A DNA stretch of 14,692 nucleotides from Alphaproteobacteria bacterium. GTDB taxonomy: Bacteria; Pseudomonadota; Alphaproteobacteria; CACIAM-22H2. Position numbers and translations under genes: made by a program. Below, one piece after another: positions 7,150-14,692 of the stretch. Below the pieces are notes generated by a model. It was not told the DNA's origin and made no database searches. It was given only the letters and a program-made list of their open reading frames with translations. The stretch is taken from positions 1-14,692 of the forward strand of contig VGEI01000048.1 in NCBI GenBank assembly GCA_016869415.1, read 5' to 3'. Position 1 is the first letter of the stretch. Each line of letters begins with the position of its first letter.

Positions 7150-7693
7150 CATCAACGAATTGCGCCGACGCATGCAGGGCGCGCTCGAGGCCTTCAAGAA
7201 GGAGCTGTCGGGGCTGCGCACCGGCCGCGCCTCGGTCAGCCTCCTGGAGCCGATCCAGGTCGAGGCCTATGGCAGCCATATGCCGATCTCGCAGCTCGGC
7301 ACGGTCAACGCTCCCGAGGCCCGCATGCTGACCGTCCAGGTCTGGGACAAGGGCATGGTGAAGGCGGTGGAGAAGGCGATCCGCGAGGCCAATATCGGCG
7401 TGAACCCGATGGTCGACGGCCAGCTGATCCGCGTGCCGCTGCCGCCGCTGACCGAGGAGCGCCGCAAGGAGCTGGTCAAGCTTGCGCACAAATTCGCCGA
7501 GCATGCGCGCGTCGCGGTCCGCAACGTGCGTCGCGACGGCATGGAAACGCTGAAGCAGATGGAAAAAGATCACAAGATCACCGAGGATGACCATCGCAAG
7601 CGCAGCGGTGATATCCAGAAGCTGACCGACGAGCACGTGAAGATCATCGACGACACGCTGGCCGCCAAAGAAAAAGAAACCATGCATGTCTGA
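7133..7693 (+). CDS. frr: Ribosome recycling factor
   Basis: RRF works with EF-G to split post-termination ribosomes. The 186-residue protein matches the family length (185 in E. coli). It shows the helical domain I with the LSGLRTGRAS segment (R29, R32) and the arginine-rich VRNVRRDGM motif (R130, R133, R134) needed for ribosome binding. Domain II lies between, with YGSHMPISQLGTVNAPEARMLTVQVWD. The C-terminal helix ends ITDDTL-like (IIDDTLAAKEKE). AGGG (7121-7124) lies 8 nt before the ATG. The start overlaps the end of pyrH by 17 bp and the stop overlaps uppS by 8 bp. Confidence 0.98.
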   Translation: MSGTADINELRRRMQGALEAFKKELSGLRTGRASVSLLEPIQVEAYGSHMPISQLGTVNAPEARMLTVQVWDKGMVKAVEKAIREANIGVNPMVDGQLIRVPLPPLTEERRKELVKLAHKFAEHARVAVRNVRRDGMETLKQMEKDHKITEDDHRKRSGDIQKLTDEHVKIIDDTLAAKEKETMHV

Positions 7694-8432
7694 CATTTCG
7701 AATTCGCGGCCGCAGCCGGCCGGGAGTTCGCCGCCGCCGACCCATGTTGCAGTCATCATGGATGGCAACGGAAGGTGGGCGAAGGCGCGCGGCCTGCCGC
7801 GCATCGCCGGGCACCGGCGCGGCGCTGAAGCGGTCCGCCGTACGATCGTTGCGGTCGCCGAGATCGGCATCCGTTATCTCACGCTCTACGGCTTCTCATC
7901 GGAGAACTGGAAGCGCCCCGCTGAAGAGGTCGACGACCTTATGGGGTTGCTGCGCCACTACCTGCGCGGCGAGATCGCGGAGCTGCACCGCAACGGTGTT
8001 CGCCTGCGCGTGATTGGTGATCGAGCGCGCTTGGCGCCTGATATCGTGGCCATGATCGAGAATGCCGAGGCGATGACACGGGTCAACGATGGTCTGAATC
8101 TCACGATCGCGCTGAGCTATGGCTCGCGCGCCGAGATCGCTGCGGCTGCCCAGAGCATTGCCCGGCAGGTCGCCGCTGGCACCCTGGAAGCCGAAGCGGT
8201 GAACGAGGCGGCTATCGCGCGCGCACTGTGGACTGCGGATATCCCCGACCCGGACCTGATCGTGCGCTCGAGCGGAGAGAAGCGGCTAAGCAACTTCCTG
8301 CTCTGGCAGTCCGCCTATTCCGAGTTGGTATTCGTCGACACACTCTGGCCGGACTTCGGCAAGGACGATCTGCTCTCGGCGATCGGCGAGTTTCAGCGCC
8401 GCGAACGACGCTACGGCGCGGCTGGTGGCTGA
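7686..8432 (+). CDS. uppS: Isoprenyl transferase (undecaprenyl diphosphate synthase)
   Basis: UppS condenses isopentenyl diphosphate units onto farnesyl diphosphate to give the C55 lipid carrier for peptidoglycan and other envelope polymers. The 248-residue protein has the cis-prenyltransferase signatures VIMDGNGRWA (catalytic D26), GHRRGAE, LTLYGFSSENWKRP, and the C-terminal RSSGEKRLSNFLLWQ with R194, E198, R200 and S202. These fall at the same positions as in the E. coli enzyme. The RSSGE segment replaces the more common RT-G-GE or RTSGE, a mild change. The first 18 residues are Ser/Pro-rich. It overlaps the end of frr by 8 bp and has only an A-rich, weak ribosome site, so translation probably depends on ribosomes finishing frr. 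Confidence 0.97.
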   Translation: MSDISNSRPQPAGSSPPPTHVAVIMDGNGRWAKARGLPRIAGHRRGAEAVRRTIVAVAEIGIRYLTLYGFSSENWKRPAEEVDDLMGLLRHYLRGEIAELHRNGVRLRVIGDRARLAPDIVAMIENAEAMTRVNDGLNLTIALSYGSRAEIAAAAQSIARQVAAGTLEAEAVNEAAIARALWTADIPDPDLIVRSSGEKRLSNFLLWQSAYSELVFVDTLWPDFGKDDLLSAIGEFQRRERRYGAAGG

Positions 8433-9243
8433 CGGCTGGGCGGCGGGTCTGCGCCCGCGCATCCTTTCCTCCATCGTGATGGTGGCTGTCGCGCTCGCTG
8501 CCCTGGGGACGGGGCGCGCAGGATTCAACCTTCTCGTCGTGGCCGGTGCAATCGTCCTCGCCTGGGAGTGGACGCGTCTGTGCGGCGGCGGCCGCTTCGG
8601 TTGGACCGGTGCCGTCCAGACCCTGGCCGTGCTAGCGGTGGTGGCGGCCGAGATCGTGGACAGGCCGATGCTCGGCGTCCTGCTGGGCGTGGGCGGCATC
8701 GCAGGCGGCTATGTTGCCGCCCGGGTCAGTGGCCGCGACCATCCGCGTTGGATCGCCGCGGGCGTCGCCTATATCGGATTGCCGTGCATGGCGTTGATCT
8801 GGCTACGGGCAGAGCCGGGCGGTGGGTCGCTTATTCTCTGGCTGCTCCTGGCTGTATGGGCCACCGATATCGGCGCCTTCTTCGCCGGACGCTTGATCGG
8901 CGGGCCGCTTCTCGCTCCCCGCCTGTCGCCGAAGAAGACCTGGGCGGGACTCGCCGGCGGCGCGGTCTCGGCGGCGCTCGTGGGGGCACTGCTGCGGTGG
9001 GTCGATCCCCAGGCGCCACCCGGGCTGACTCTGATGCTGGCCGGCGTTATCGTGGCGGTCACGGCGCAGGCGGGCGACCTCGGTGAATCCTGGGTCAAAC
9101 GCCGCTTCGGGGTGAAGGATGCCAGCCAGCTCATTCCCGGTCACGGGGGCCTTTTTGATCGGGTGGACGGGCTGCTGACTGCGGCGCTTGCTGTGGCGAT
9201 CTGGCAGTGGGCCACCGGCGCTGTGCCGCTGACATGGCGTTAG
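8425..9243 (+). CDS. cdsA: Phosphatidate cytidylyltransferase (CDP-diglyceride synthase)
   Basis: CdsA converts phosphatidic acid and CTP to CDP-diacylglycerol, the precursor of all major phospholipids, in the inner membrane. The 272-residue protein is strongly hydrophobic with about eight membrane segments. It ends with the complete family signature SWVKRRFGVKD...PGHGGLFDRVD (residues 222-248; D232, H240, D245, R246 and D248 present). Another conserved block is ATDIGAFFAGRLIGG...LSPKKTWAG. The start is the GTG at 8425, which overlaps uppS by 8 bp; it gives the usual short N-terminal LRPRILSS lead into the first membrane helix. No ATG in this frame gives a plausible N-terminus. Reliance on a GTG inside the upstream gene suggests translational coupling. 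Confidence 0.96.
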   Translation: MADGWAAGLRPRILSSIVMVAVALAALGTGRAGFNLLVVAGAIVLAWEWTRLCGGGRFGWTGAVQTLAVLAVVAAEIVDRPMLGVLLGVGGIAGGYVAARVSGRDHPRWIAAGVAYIGLPCMALIWLRAEPGGGSLILWLLLAVWATDIGAFFAGRLIGGPLLAPRLSPKKTWAGLAGGAVSAALVGALLRWVDPQAPPGLTLMLAGVIVAVTAQAGDLGESWVKRRFGVKDASQLIPGHGGLFDRVDGLLTAALAVAIWQWATGAVPLTWR

Positions 9244-9257
9244 GCAGGCAAAGGATC

Positions 9258-10496
9258 ATGATCGCCGACCAGGCCCCCTCGGTTCCTCTGCAACCCGCGC
9301 CGCGCCGAGTCACGGTGCTCGGGTCGACGGGTTCGATTGGCCGAAATACTGTCGATCTGCTTGCGTGTTGCCGTGAGCTCTACGAAGTCGAGGCGCTGGT
9401 TGCCGCCACCAACGTGACGCTCCTGGCCGAGCAGGCACTGCGCCTGCATGCGCGCCGCGCCGTGGTCGCTGACCCTGCGTGCTATGCCGCGTTGAAGGAG
9501 GCGTTGGCCGGATCCGATTGTCAGGCGGCTGCGGGCGCAACGGCGGTCGTCGAGGCTGCGGACATGCCGGCAGACTGGGTCATGTCGGCTATCGTCGGTG
9601 CGGCTGGACTGGAGCCGACGCTGACCGCCATCCGCCATGGGGCGATCGTGGCATTGGCCAACAAGGAGTGCCTAGTCTGTGCGGGCGAGCTGCTGATGGC
9701 TGAGGTGCGCCGGCACCGGGCAACATTGCTGCCAGTCGATTCAGAGCACAGCGCCATTTTTCAGGTGTTTGATTTCAGCCAACCCGAGAGGGTCGAGAAG
9801 ATCGTGCTGACGGCGTCAGGCGGGCCGTTTCGCCAGCTCGATCAGGCGGCAATGGCCTGCATGACCCCGGCACAGGCGGTGGCCCACCCCAACTGGTCGA
9901 TGGGCGCCAAGATCTCGGTTGATTCGGCCACCATGATGAACAAGGGGTTGGAGATCATCGAGGCGCACTACCTTTTTGCCCTTCCCGAGGAGCGCATCGA
10001 GGTTCTAGTGCATCCTCAGTCGGTGATTCACAGCATGGTCGCCTATGTCGACGGCTCGGTTCTGGCGCAGCTCGGTACCCCTGACATGCGCACGCCTATC
10101 GCCTTCGCCCTCGGCTGGCCGCGGCGCATACCTGCACCAAGCCCGCGCCTCGACCTAGCAAAGCTCGGGCACCTGACCTTCGAGGCGCCCGATGCAGTGC
10201 GTTTTCCGGCCCTTCGGCTTGCTCGAGAAGCCTTGAAGAGCGGGGGTGGCGCTCCTACTATTCTCAATGCGGCCAACGAGGTAGCCGTCGCTGCCTTCCT
10301 CGCCGGCGAGATCGGTTTTCTGGATATCGTGCGCAGCGTCGAAGAGACGCTGAGCGTCCTTCCGGCGGTAGCGCTCTCGTCCCTGGACGACCTGCGCCGG
10401 CTCGACGCCGAGGCGCGGGAGCTGGCCCGGCAGGTGATGCGGGAGCGGCGAAGCATCTCGAATCGTCGCGCGGTGAACGAACGGAAGGCAATCTGA
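9258..10496 (+). CDS. dxr: 1-deoxy-D-xylulose 5-phosphate reductoisomerase
   Basis: Dxr rearranges and reduces DXP to methylerythritol 4-phosphate using NADPH, the second step of the MEP isoprenoid pathway and the target of fosmidomycin. The 412-residue protein shows the NADPH site VTVLGSTGSIGRNTVDLL, the NKE motif (N135-K136-E137), metal ligands in VDSEHSA (D161, E163) and in MNKGLEIIEAH (E232), the HPNWSMGAKISVDSATMMNKG block, and LGTPDMRTPIAFALGWP. The ATG at 9258 is preferred over an in-frame GTG at 9207 and ATG at 9234, which would overlap cdsA and lack a ribosome site. AAAGGA (9250-9255) ends only 2 nt before 9258, unusually close; GCAGG at 9244-9248 is better spaced. The stop shares one base with the rseP start. 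Confidence 0.97.
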   Translation: MIADQAPSVPLQPAPRRVTVLGSTGSIGRNTVDLLACCRELYEVEALVAATNVTLLAEQALRLHARRAVVADPACYAALKEALAGSDCQAAAGATAVVEAADMPADWVMSAIVGAAGLEPTLTAIRHGAIVALANKECLVCAGELLMAEVRRHRATLLPVDSEHSAIFQVFDFSQPERVEKIVLTASGGPFRQLDQAAMACMTPAQAVAHPNWSMGAKISVDSATMMNKGLEIIEAHYLFALPEERIEVLVHPQSVIHSMVAYVDGSVLAQLGTPDMRTPIAFALGWPRRIPAPSPRLDLAKLGHLTFEAPDAVRFPALRLAREALKSGGGAPTILNAANEVAVAAFLAGEIGFLDIVRSVEETLSVLPAVALSSLDDLRRLDAEARELARQVMRERRSISNRRAVNERKAI

Positions 10497-11629
10497 TGGA
10501 CTGGTTGATCGGCGCTTGGAGCTATCTCGTTCCTTTTCTCGTAGTCCTGACGCTCCTCGTCTTCGTTCACGAGCTCGGACACTACTGGGTCGCCCGGCGC
10601 AACGGCGTGCGCGTCGAAGTGTTTTCGATCGGTTTCGGACCCGAGTTGTTCGGTTGGAACGATCGCGCCGGGACGCGCTGGAAGTTCAGCGCAATCCCGC
10701 TTGGTGGCTACGTGAAGTTCTTCGGCGACGCGGATGCTGCGAGCACGCCCGGCGCGGAGCTGCCGGAGATGACTGAGGCCGAGAAGGCAGTCTCATTCCA
10801 CCACAAGCGCCTCGCTCAGCGTGCGGCCATCGTGGCGGCCGGCCCGATAGCGAATTTCCTTTTTGCCATCGTCCTCTACGCCGGGCTCTTCAGTTTCGTC
10901 GGCCAACCCTTCACGCCCCCCGAAGTCGGCGGCGTGGTTCCCAATAGTGCCGCAGAGCGCGCCGATATCCGCGCCGGCGACCGCATCGTGCGGATCAATG
11001 GCGAACGGATCGAGCGCTTCGAGGACATTCAGCGGATCGTGCAGCTTGGACTCGACCAGCCGCTCAGCGTCACCGTGCGTCGCGACAGCCGTGAGGTGAG
11101 TCTGACCGCCACTCCGGTGGTGACTCTGGAAACCGACAGGCTGGGGAACCAGGTGCGCGTGGCGCGCCTCGGGATCCGCGGTGGCGGCATTGAGTTTGTG
11201 CGCCATGGTCCGGCCGAGGCGGCTTGGCGCGCCATCGGGGAGACCTACACACAATCGGTCGCCACCTTGAAGGCACTGGGGCAGATCATCGTTGGCCGGC
11301 GGAGCAGCGACGAACTCGGCGGGCCGCTGCGAATCGCCCAGATGTCGGGCGAGGTGGCACAAGGTGGGGTCAGCTATCTCTTGGCCTTTATGGCCATTCT
11401 GTCGATCAATCTAGGGCTGATTAACCTGTTTCCCGTCCCGTTACTCGATGGCGGTCACCTTTTGTTCTATATTTTTGAGGCCTTGCGTGGCCGGCCCCTA
11501 GGCCAGCGCGCCCAGGAATATGGTTTTCGTGTGGGCATGGTTTTGGTATTTAGTTTAATGATTTTCGCCACATGGAACGACTTGGTCCATCTGCGAGTGG
11601 TCCAGTTCCTGGTGGGACTAATATCGTAG
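10496..11629 (+). CDS. rseP: RIP metalloprotease RseP (site-2 protease)
   Basis: This is an inner-membrane zinc protease that cuts transmembrane substrates. E. coli RseP releases sigma-E, and the Caulobacter homologue MmpA cleaves PodJ. The 377-residue protein has HELGH at 25-29 in the first membrane segment (H25, E26, H29), a second hydrophobic segment (VAAGPIANFLFAIVLYAGLF), one PDZ-like domain (GGVVPNSAAERADIRAGDRIVRING and beyond), and the LDGGH motif (D318) supplying the third zinc ligand. A final membrane helix follows. It is shorter than the 450-residue two-PDZ E. coli protein and closer to alphaproteobacterial forms. GGAAGG (10483-10488) lies 7 nt before the ATG, and TGATG joins it to dxr. 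Confidence 0.96.
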   Translation: MDWLIGAWSYLVPFLVVLTLLVFVHELGHYWVARRNGVRVEVFSIGFGPELFGWNDRAGTRWKFSAIPLGGYVKFFGDADAASTPGAELPEMTEAEKAVSFHHKRLAQRAAIVAAGPIANFLFAIVLYAGLFSFVGQPFTPPEVGGVVPNSAAERADIRAGDRIVRINGERIERFEDIQRIVQLGLDQPLSVTVRRDSREVSLTATPVVTLETDRLGNQVRVARLGIRGGGIEFVRHGPAEAAWRAIGETYTQSVATLKALGQIIVGRRSSDELGGPLRIAQMSGEVAQGGVSYLLAFMAILSINLGLINLFPVPLLDGGHLLFYIFEALRGRPLGQRAQEYGFRVGMVLVFSLMIFATWNDLVHLRVVQFLVGLIS

Positions 11630-11646
11630 TCGCGACGGCGGGCTTT

Positions 11647-11652
11647 AGGGGG
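11647..11652 (+). promoter_or_regulatory. Ribosome binding site deciding the bamA GTG start
   Basis: AGGGGG lies 8 nt before GTG at 11661. The position supports that GTG as the start, which also yields an intact signal peptide. It is one of the better-placed ribosome sites in the window. Confidence 0.65.
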
Positions 11653-11660
11653 CAGATACG

Positions 11661-13955
11661 GTGCGGTTACTTGGCCGGCCATTGGCGTGGCGCCTGGTTT
11701 TGATACTGGCGCTGGGGCTGGCCACCGTGGTGGCTTTCGCCGGCCCCGCTCAGGCTCAGCGTGCGCCAAGTCTGCGCGAGATCGAGGTCGAAGGCACGCA
11801 GCGCATCGATCCCGAGACGGTGCGCTCTTACGTCCTGCTCAAACCCGGTGAAGCGGCGACCGCCGAGGAACTCGATCGCACCCTGAAAGCCCTGTTTGCC
11901 ACCGGGCTTTTCGCCGATGTCACCCTTCGTATGGAGAGCGATCGGCTGTTCGTTAGGGTCGTCGAGAATCCCATTATCAATCGTATCGCCTTCGAGGGGA
12001 ATCGCAGGCTCAACGATCAGACGCTTCAGGCGGAGGTGCAGCTCCGGCCACGCGTCGTCTACACGCGCACCAAGGTGCAGAACGACGTCAAACGGATTCT
12101 CGACCTTTACCGGCGCAGTGGCCGGTTCGCTGCCACGGTCGAGCCCAAGGTCGTGCAACTGCCGCAGAACCGCGTCGATCTGATCTATGAGGTCAACGAA
12201 GGTTCTGTCACCGGCGTGAGGCGAATCAACTTTATCGGGAATCGGCAGTTCAGCGACGGCACGCTGCGCGAAGTGATCCGGACGGTCGAGAGCCGCTGGT
12301 GGCGGATCCTATCGACGGACGACAATTATGACCCCGACCGCGTCTCTTTCGACCGGGAACTGCTGAGGAAGTACTATCTGGCCAACGGCTATGCGGATTT
12401 CCGGGTCGTCTCGGCTGTGGCTGAACTCACCCCCGACCGCGACGGCTTCTATATCACGTTCACCATCGAGGAGGGAGAACGCTATCGGTTCGGCTCAATT
12501 AGCGTCATCTCCCAGCTACGGGACGTCAAGGCGGAGGATCTGCGCGAGCTTGTATTGGCCAAGCAGGGCGATTGGTACAACGCCGAGGCGGTCGAGCGGT
12601 CAATCAACGCGGTGACCGGCGCCGTCGGGAGCCTCGGGTACGCCTTCGTCGATGTGCGGCCACGAATCGATCGCGATCGAGAGGCTAAGACCGTCAGCGT
12701 CACCTATGAGGTCCAAGAAGGGCCACGCGTCTATGTCGATCGTATCAATATCAGTGGCAACGTCCGGACACTCGACCGAGTCATCCGCCGCGAGTTCCAG
12801 CTTGTCGAAGGTGACGCGTTTAGCACGGCCAAGATGCGCCGCTCCCGGCAGAAGATCCAAAATCTGGGTTACTTCGAGAGGGTCGATGTCACGAACGTCC
12901 CCGGGGACACGCCGGATCGGACCACCGTCAATGTCGAGGTTCGTGAAAGATCAACAGGTGAACTGTCACTCGGCTTCGGGTACTCGACCACGGACGGTGT
13001 GCTTGGCGATATTCGCCTGCGTGAGCGCAACCTGCTGGGACGCGGTCAGGATCTGCAGATGGGATTTACGATATCTCAGCGGCGGCAGGAGGTCGACCTG
13101 GGCTTCACGGAGCCCTATTTCCTGGACCGCGAGCTGGCGGCGGGTTTCGATCTCTTCAAGCGCAAGCGCGACCTAAAGCGCATCAGCGGCTACGAGGAGC
13201 ACAATACCGGATTCGTCGTGCGCGCCGGCTATCAGATTTCGGAGCCGCTGCGCCATATCGTGCGCTACACGTTGCGGCAGGACGAGCTGACGGATCTTGA
13301 CGCCAATGTGTCCCGTTTCATCCGGGCGAATGCCGGCGAAAGCGTCATGTCGGCGGTTGGCCAGGATCTTACCTACGATCGCCGTGACGACCGGTTCGAC
13401 CCGACCGAAGGCTACTACCTTCGCCTGAGCAACGATCTCGCCGGGCTCGGCGGCGACGCGAATTTCCTTCGCAACCGGGTGACTGTGGGTACCTACTACT
13501 CGGTCATCGAAGAATGGGTGGCGAGCCTGACGGGTGAAGTCGGGTATCTTGAGGATTTCGGCGAAAAGACACGCATCCAGCATCGCTTCTTCTTAGGAGG
13601 CGATTCGTTGCGGGGCTTCTCCACTGGCGGCGTGGGGCCTCGTGAAACGACACGCGGCGCGTCATTGGGCGGGCGTGAGCTGTATGCCGGCTCGGCCGAG
13701 CTGACGTTTCCGTCGGGCTTGCCCAGGGAACTCGGGATTCGAACGAGTATTTTCTCAGATTTCGGCTTTGTCACAAATTCGGGTGAGAGTGGCACGGATG
13801 TGCTGGACAACCCGTCGGTTCGAGTTTCGGCCGGTGTTGGAGCTCTCTGGAGATCGCCGTTCGGACCGGTCAAGGTCAGCTTTGCGAAGCCCGTTCGTAA
13901 AGAAGAGTTCGACAAGTCTGAGGTCTTCCGCTTCAGTTTCGGTTCACGCTTTTAA
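11661..13955 (+). CDS. bamA: Outer membrane protein assembly factor BamA
   Basis: BamA is the Omp85 core of the BAM complex, which folds and inserts beta-barrel proteins into the outer membrane. The 764-residue protein has a signal peptide with probable cleavage after A30-Q31-A32. Five POTRA repeats follow, starting near residues 35, 104, 183, 275 and 356; several carry the characteristic I.F.GN or I.I.GN strand (IAFEGNRR, INFIGNRQ, INISGNVR). The 16-strand barrel begins near 432 (LSLGFGYSTTDG). The conserved loop-6 RGF motif is at R651-G652-F653, and the protein ends FSFGSRF with a terminal aromatic, as expected for a beta-signal. The start is GTG. It follows rseP by 31 bp and precedes the Skp-like gene by 12 bp, the standard order. 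Confidence 0.97.
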   Translation: MRLLGRPLAWRLVLILALGLATVVAFAGPAQAQRAPSLREIEVEGTQRIDPETVRSYVLLKPGEAATAEELDRTLKALFATGLFADVTLRMESDRLFVRVVENPIINRIAFEGNRRLNDQTLQAEVQLRPRVVYTRTKVQNDVKRILDLYRRSGRFAATVEPKVVQLPQNRVDLIYEVNEGSVTGVRRINFIGNRQFSDGTLREVIRTVESRWWRILSTDDNYDPDRVSFDRELLRKYYLANGYADFRVVSAVAELTPDRDGFYITFTIEEGERYRFGSISVISQLRDVKAEDLRELVLAKQGDWYNAEAVERSINAVTGAVGSLGYAFVDVRPRIDRDREAKTVSVTYEVQEGPRVYVDRINISGNVRTLDRVIRREFQLVEGDAFSTAKMRRSRQKIQNLGYFERVDVTNVPGDTPDRTTVNVEVRERSTGELSLGFGYSTTDGVLGDIRLRERNLLGRGQDLQMGFTISQRRQEVDLGFTEPYFLDRELAAGFDLFKRKRDLKRISGYEEHNTGFVVRAGYQISEPLRHIVRYTLRQDELTDLDANVSRFIRANAGESVMSAVGQDLTYDRRDDRFDPTEGYYLRLSNDLAGLGGDANFLRNRVTVGTYYSVIEEWVASLTGEVGYLEDFGEKTRIQHRFFLGGDSLRGFSTGGVGPRETTRGASLGGRELYAGSAELTFPSGLPRELGIRTSIFSDFGFVTNSGESGTDVLDNPSVRVSAGVGALWRSPFGPVKVSFAKPVRKEEFDKSEVFRFSFGSRF

Positions 13956-13967
13956 TTCGGTTGTGCC

Positions 13968-14636
13968 ATGAGACAATTCAATCGTTATGTAGCCACGCTC
14001 GTGGCGGTCGCAACGCTTGCGGCAGTCGCGTTTCCGGCGCTTTCGCAGCAACAGCAGCGTCCGGCGCCGGTCCAGCCGGCGCCGCAGCGCCCGGCCCAAG
14101 CCCAGCCCGAGCAGCGTGCGCCTCGGCCCCTCCCAGCCAAGGGAACGTCGGCCGTTGTCATCGACATTGCGCTGGTGGCGCGCGAGTCGGTCGCCGCGAG
14201 AGCCATGCGAAGTCAGGTGGAGCGTCAGCAGGCGGCCCTGCGCGCCGATGAAGAGAAGACCGACAAGGATCTTCGGACTGCAGAGCAGGAACTGGTACAG
14301 CAGAGGACGATTCTCGCCCCGGAAGCATTTAACCAGCGCCGCCGCGACTTCGAGCGGCGAGTCAATGAGGCGCAGCAGTCCTCGCAAAGCAAGCGTCGTG
14401 ACCTGGAAGAGGCGTTCGCCAGCGCCCAGAGACGGATCGAAGTCGCGATGAACGAGATCGTGATAGAGATAGCCAAGGAGAACGAGTACAAGGTCGTGCT
14501 GCCGCGAGCGGTGATCGTCGCTTCGCACGATGCGGTCGACATCACTGACGAGGTTCTGCAGCGGCTCAACAGGAAAGTCCCGTCTGTTCCGCTGGCCTTG
14601 CCCGCTGCAGCACCAGCACCAGCACAGCGTCGCTAA
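13968..14636 (+). CDS. skp: Skp/OmpH-family periplasmic chaperone with Pro/Gln-rich linker
   Basis: Skp-type proteins hold unfolded outer-membrane proteins in the periplasm on their way to BamA. The 222-residue protein has a signal peptide with probable cleavage after A24-L25-S26. A Gln/Pro/Ala-rich linker (about 27-59) follows, then the OmpH domain: a first strand (SAVVIDIALVARES), a long charged helical pair with heptad-like Glu/Arg/Gln content (about 75-170), and a closing strand region NEYKVVLPRAVIVASHDAVDITDEVLQRLN. The tail is Ala/Pro-rich. It is longer than E. coli Skp (161 residues with signal), mainly because of the linker and tail. Sequence identity in this family is usually low; the assignment rests on architecture and on lying between bamA and lpxD. 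No ribosome site is evident, and the start is 12 bp after the bamA stop, so coupling is likely. Confidence 0.88.
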   Translation: MRQFNRYVATLVAVATLAAVAFPALSQQQQRPAPVQPAPQRPAQAQPEQRAPRPLPAKGTSAVVIDIALVARESVAARAMRSQVERQQAALRADEEKTDKDLRTAEQELVQQRTILAPEAFNQRRRDFERRVNEAQQSSQSKRRDLEEAFASAQRRIEVAMNEIVIEIAKENEYKVVLPRAVIVASHDAVDITDEVLQRLNRKVPSVPLALPAAAPAPAQRR

Positions 14637-14644
14637 GAGATATC

Positions 14645-14692
14645 ATGGCGGACCCTCGCTTCTTCGAGCGTGCGGGCCCGTTGACCCTCGCC
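14645..14692 (+). CDS. lpxD: LpxD N-terminus (UDP-3-O-acylglucosamine N-acyltransferase), cut by window end
   Basis: Only the first 16 codons are present: MADPRFFERAGPLTLA. This matches the style of alphaproteobacterial LpxD N-termini (a DPRFF..AGP..LA pattern), and lpxD normally follows bamA-skp. LpxD adds the second acyl chain to UDP-acylglucosamine in lipid A synthesis. The gap from the skp stop is 8 bp, and an AAGAGA purine run (14635-14640) is the probable ribosome site. The call rests on a short fragment plus context. Confidence 0.8.
   Translation, partial: MADPRFFERAGPLTLA

Noticed and set aside
9207..9257. Upstream in-frame starts for dxr (GTG 9207, ATG 9234)
   Set aside because: Both would overlap cdsA and lack a ribosome site. 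The ATG at 9258 gives a normal Dxr N-terminus with AAAGGA and GCAGG just upstream.
9660..9671. Dxr NKEC in place of the NKES of E. coli
   Set aside because: From memory, this position varies among alphaproteobacterial Dxr proteins and all catalytic and metal residues are intact, so it is not treated as a defect.
11461..11575. AT-rich patch at the 3' end of rseP as a possible bamA promoter
   Set aside because: The low GC is explained by codons for hydrophobic membrane segments, and no -35/-10 pair with correct spacing was found.
1..14692. Search for a novel defence, mobile or CRISPR-like system
   Set aside because: Almost the whole window is filled by recognisable housekeeping genes in a standard order. 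No transposase, integrase, repeat array, tRNA or attachment-site duplication was seen.

Overview
The window is a 14.7-kb stretch of GC-rich chromosome that reads almost entirely left to right. Its gene order, dnaE / rpsB-tsf-pyrH-frr-uppS-cdsA-dxr-rseP-bamA-skp-lpxD, together with a single-PDZ-sized RseP, an S2 protein with a long tail and a Gram-negative envelope gene set, points to an alphaproteobacterium, most likely Rhodospirillales-like. That placement is inferred from recalled gene order and protein style; no phylogeny was run.

Region 1 (1-4245): a short AT-richer upstream stretch holds a perfect 12-bp palindrome and a weak promoter candidate. It is followed by a small lipoprotein gene I do not recognise, then by dnaE, the replicative DNA polymerase III alpha subunit, 22 bp downstream. 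Region 2 (4246-4458): the only sizeable gap. It holds a sigma70-like promoter candidate and a roughly 145-nt leader with several potential stems before rpsB. Region 3 (4459-7693): translation and nucleotide genes (ribosomal protein S2, EF-Ts, UMP kinase, ribosome recycling factor). Region 4 (7686-10496): isoprenoid carrier and phospholipid precursor genes (undecaprenyl diphosphate synthase, CDP-diglyceride synthase, DXP reductoisomerase). Region 5 (10496-14692): outer-membrane biogenesis (RseP site-2 protease, BamA, a Skp/OmpH-type periplasmic chaperone and the first 16 codons of lpxD).

From rpsB onward the genes lie on one strand with gaps of at most 53 bp. Four junctions overlap (pyrH/frr 17 bp, frr/uppS 8 bp, uppS/cdsA 8 bp, dxr/rseP 1 bp). 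I see no convincing intrinsic terminator, so the cluster could be one long transcription unit linking protein synthesis to envelope growth. Dxr feeds isoprenoid precursors to UppS, CdsA activates phosphatidate for phospholipids, and BamA, Skp and LpxD build the outer membrane.

This is a conserved housekeeping region. I found no mobile element, CRISPR array, tRNA, rRNA or new multigene system. The points worth a second look are the operator-like palindrome at the left end, the unrecognised lipoprotein ahead of dnaE, a four-codon reading frame overlapping the dnaE start, the structured rpsB leader, and the proline/glutamine-rich linker in the Skp-like protein.
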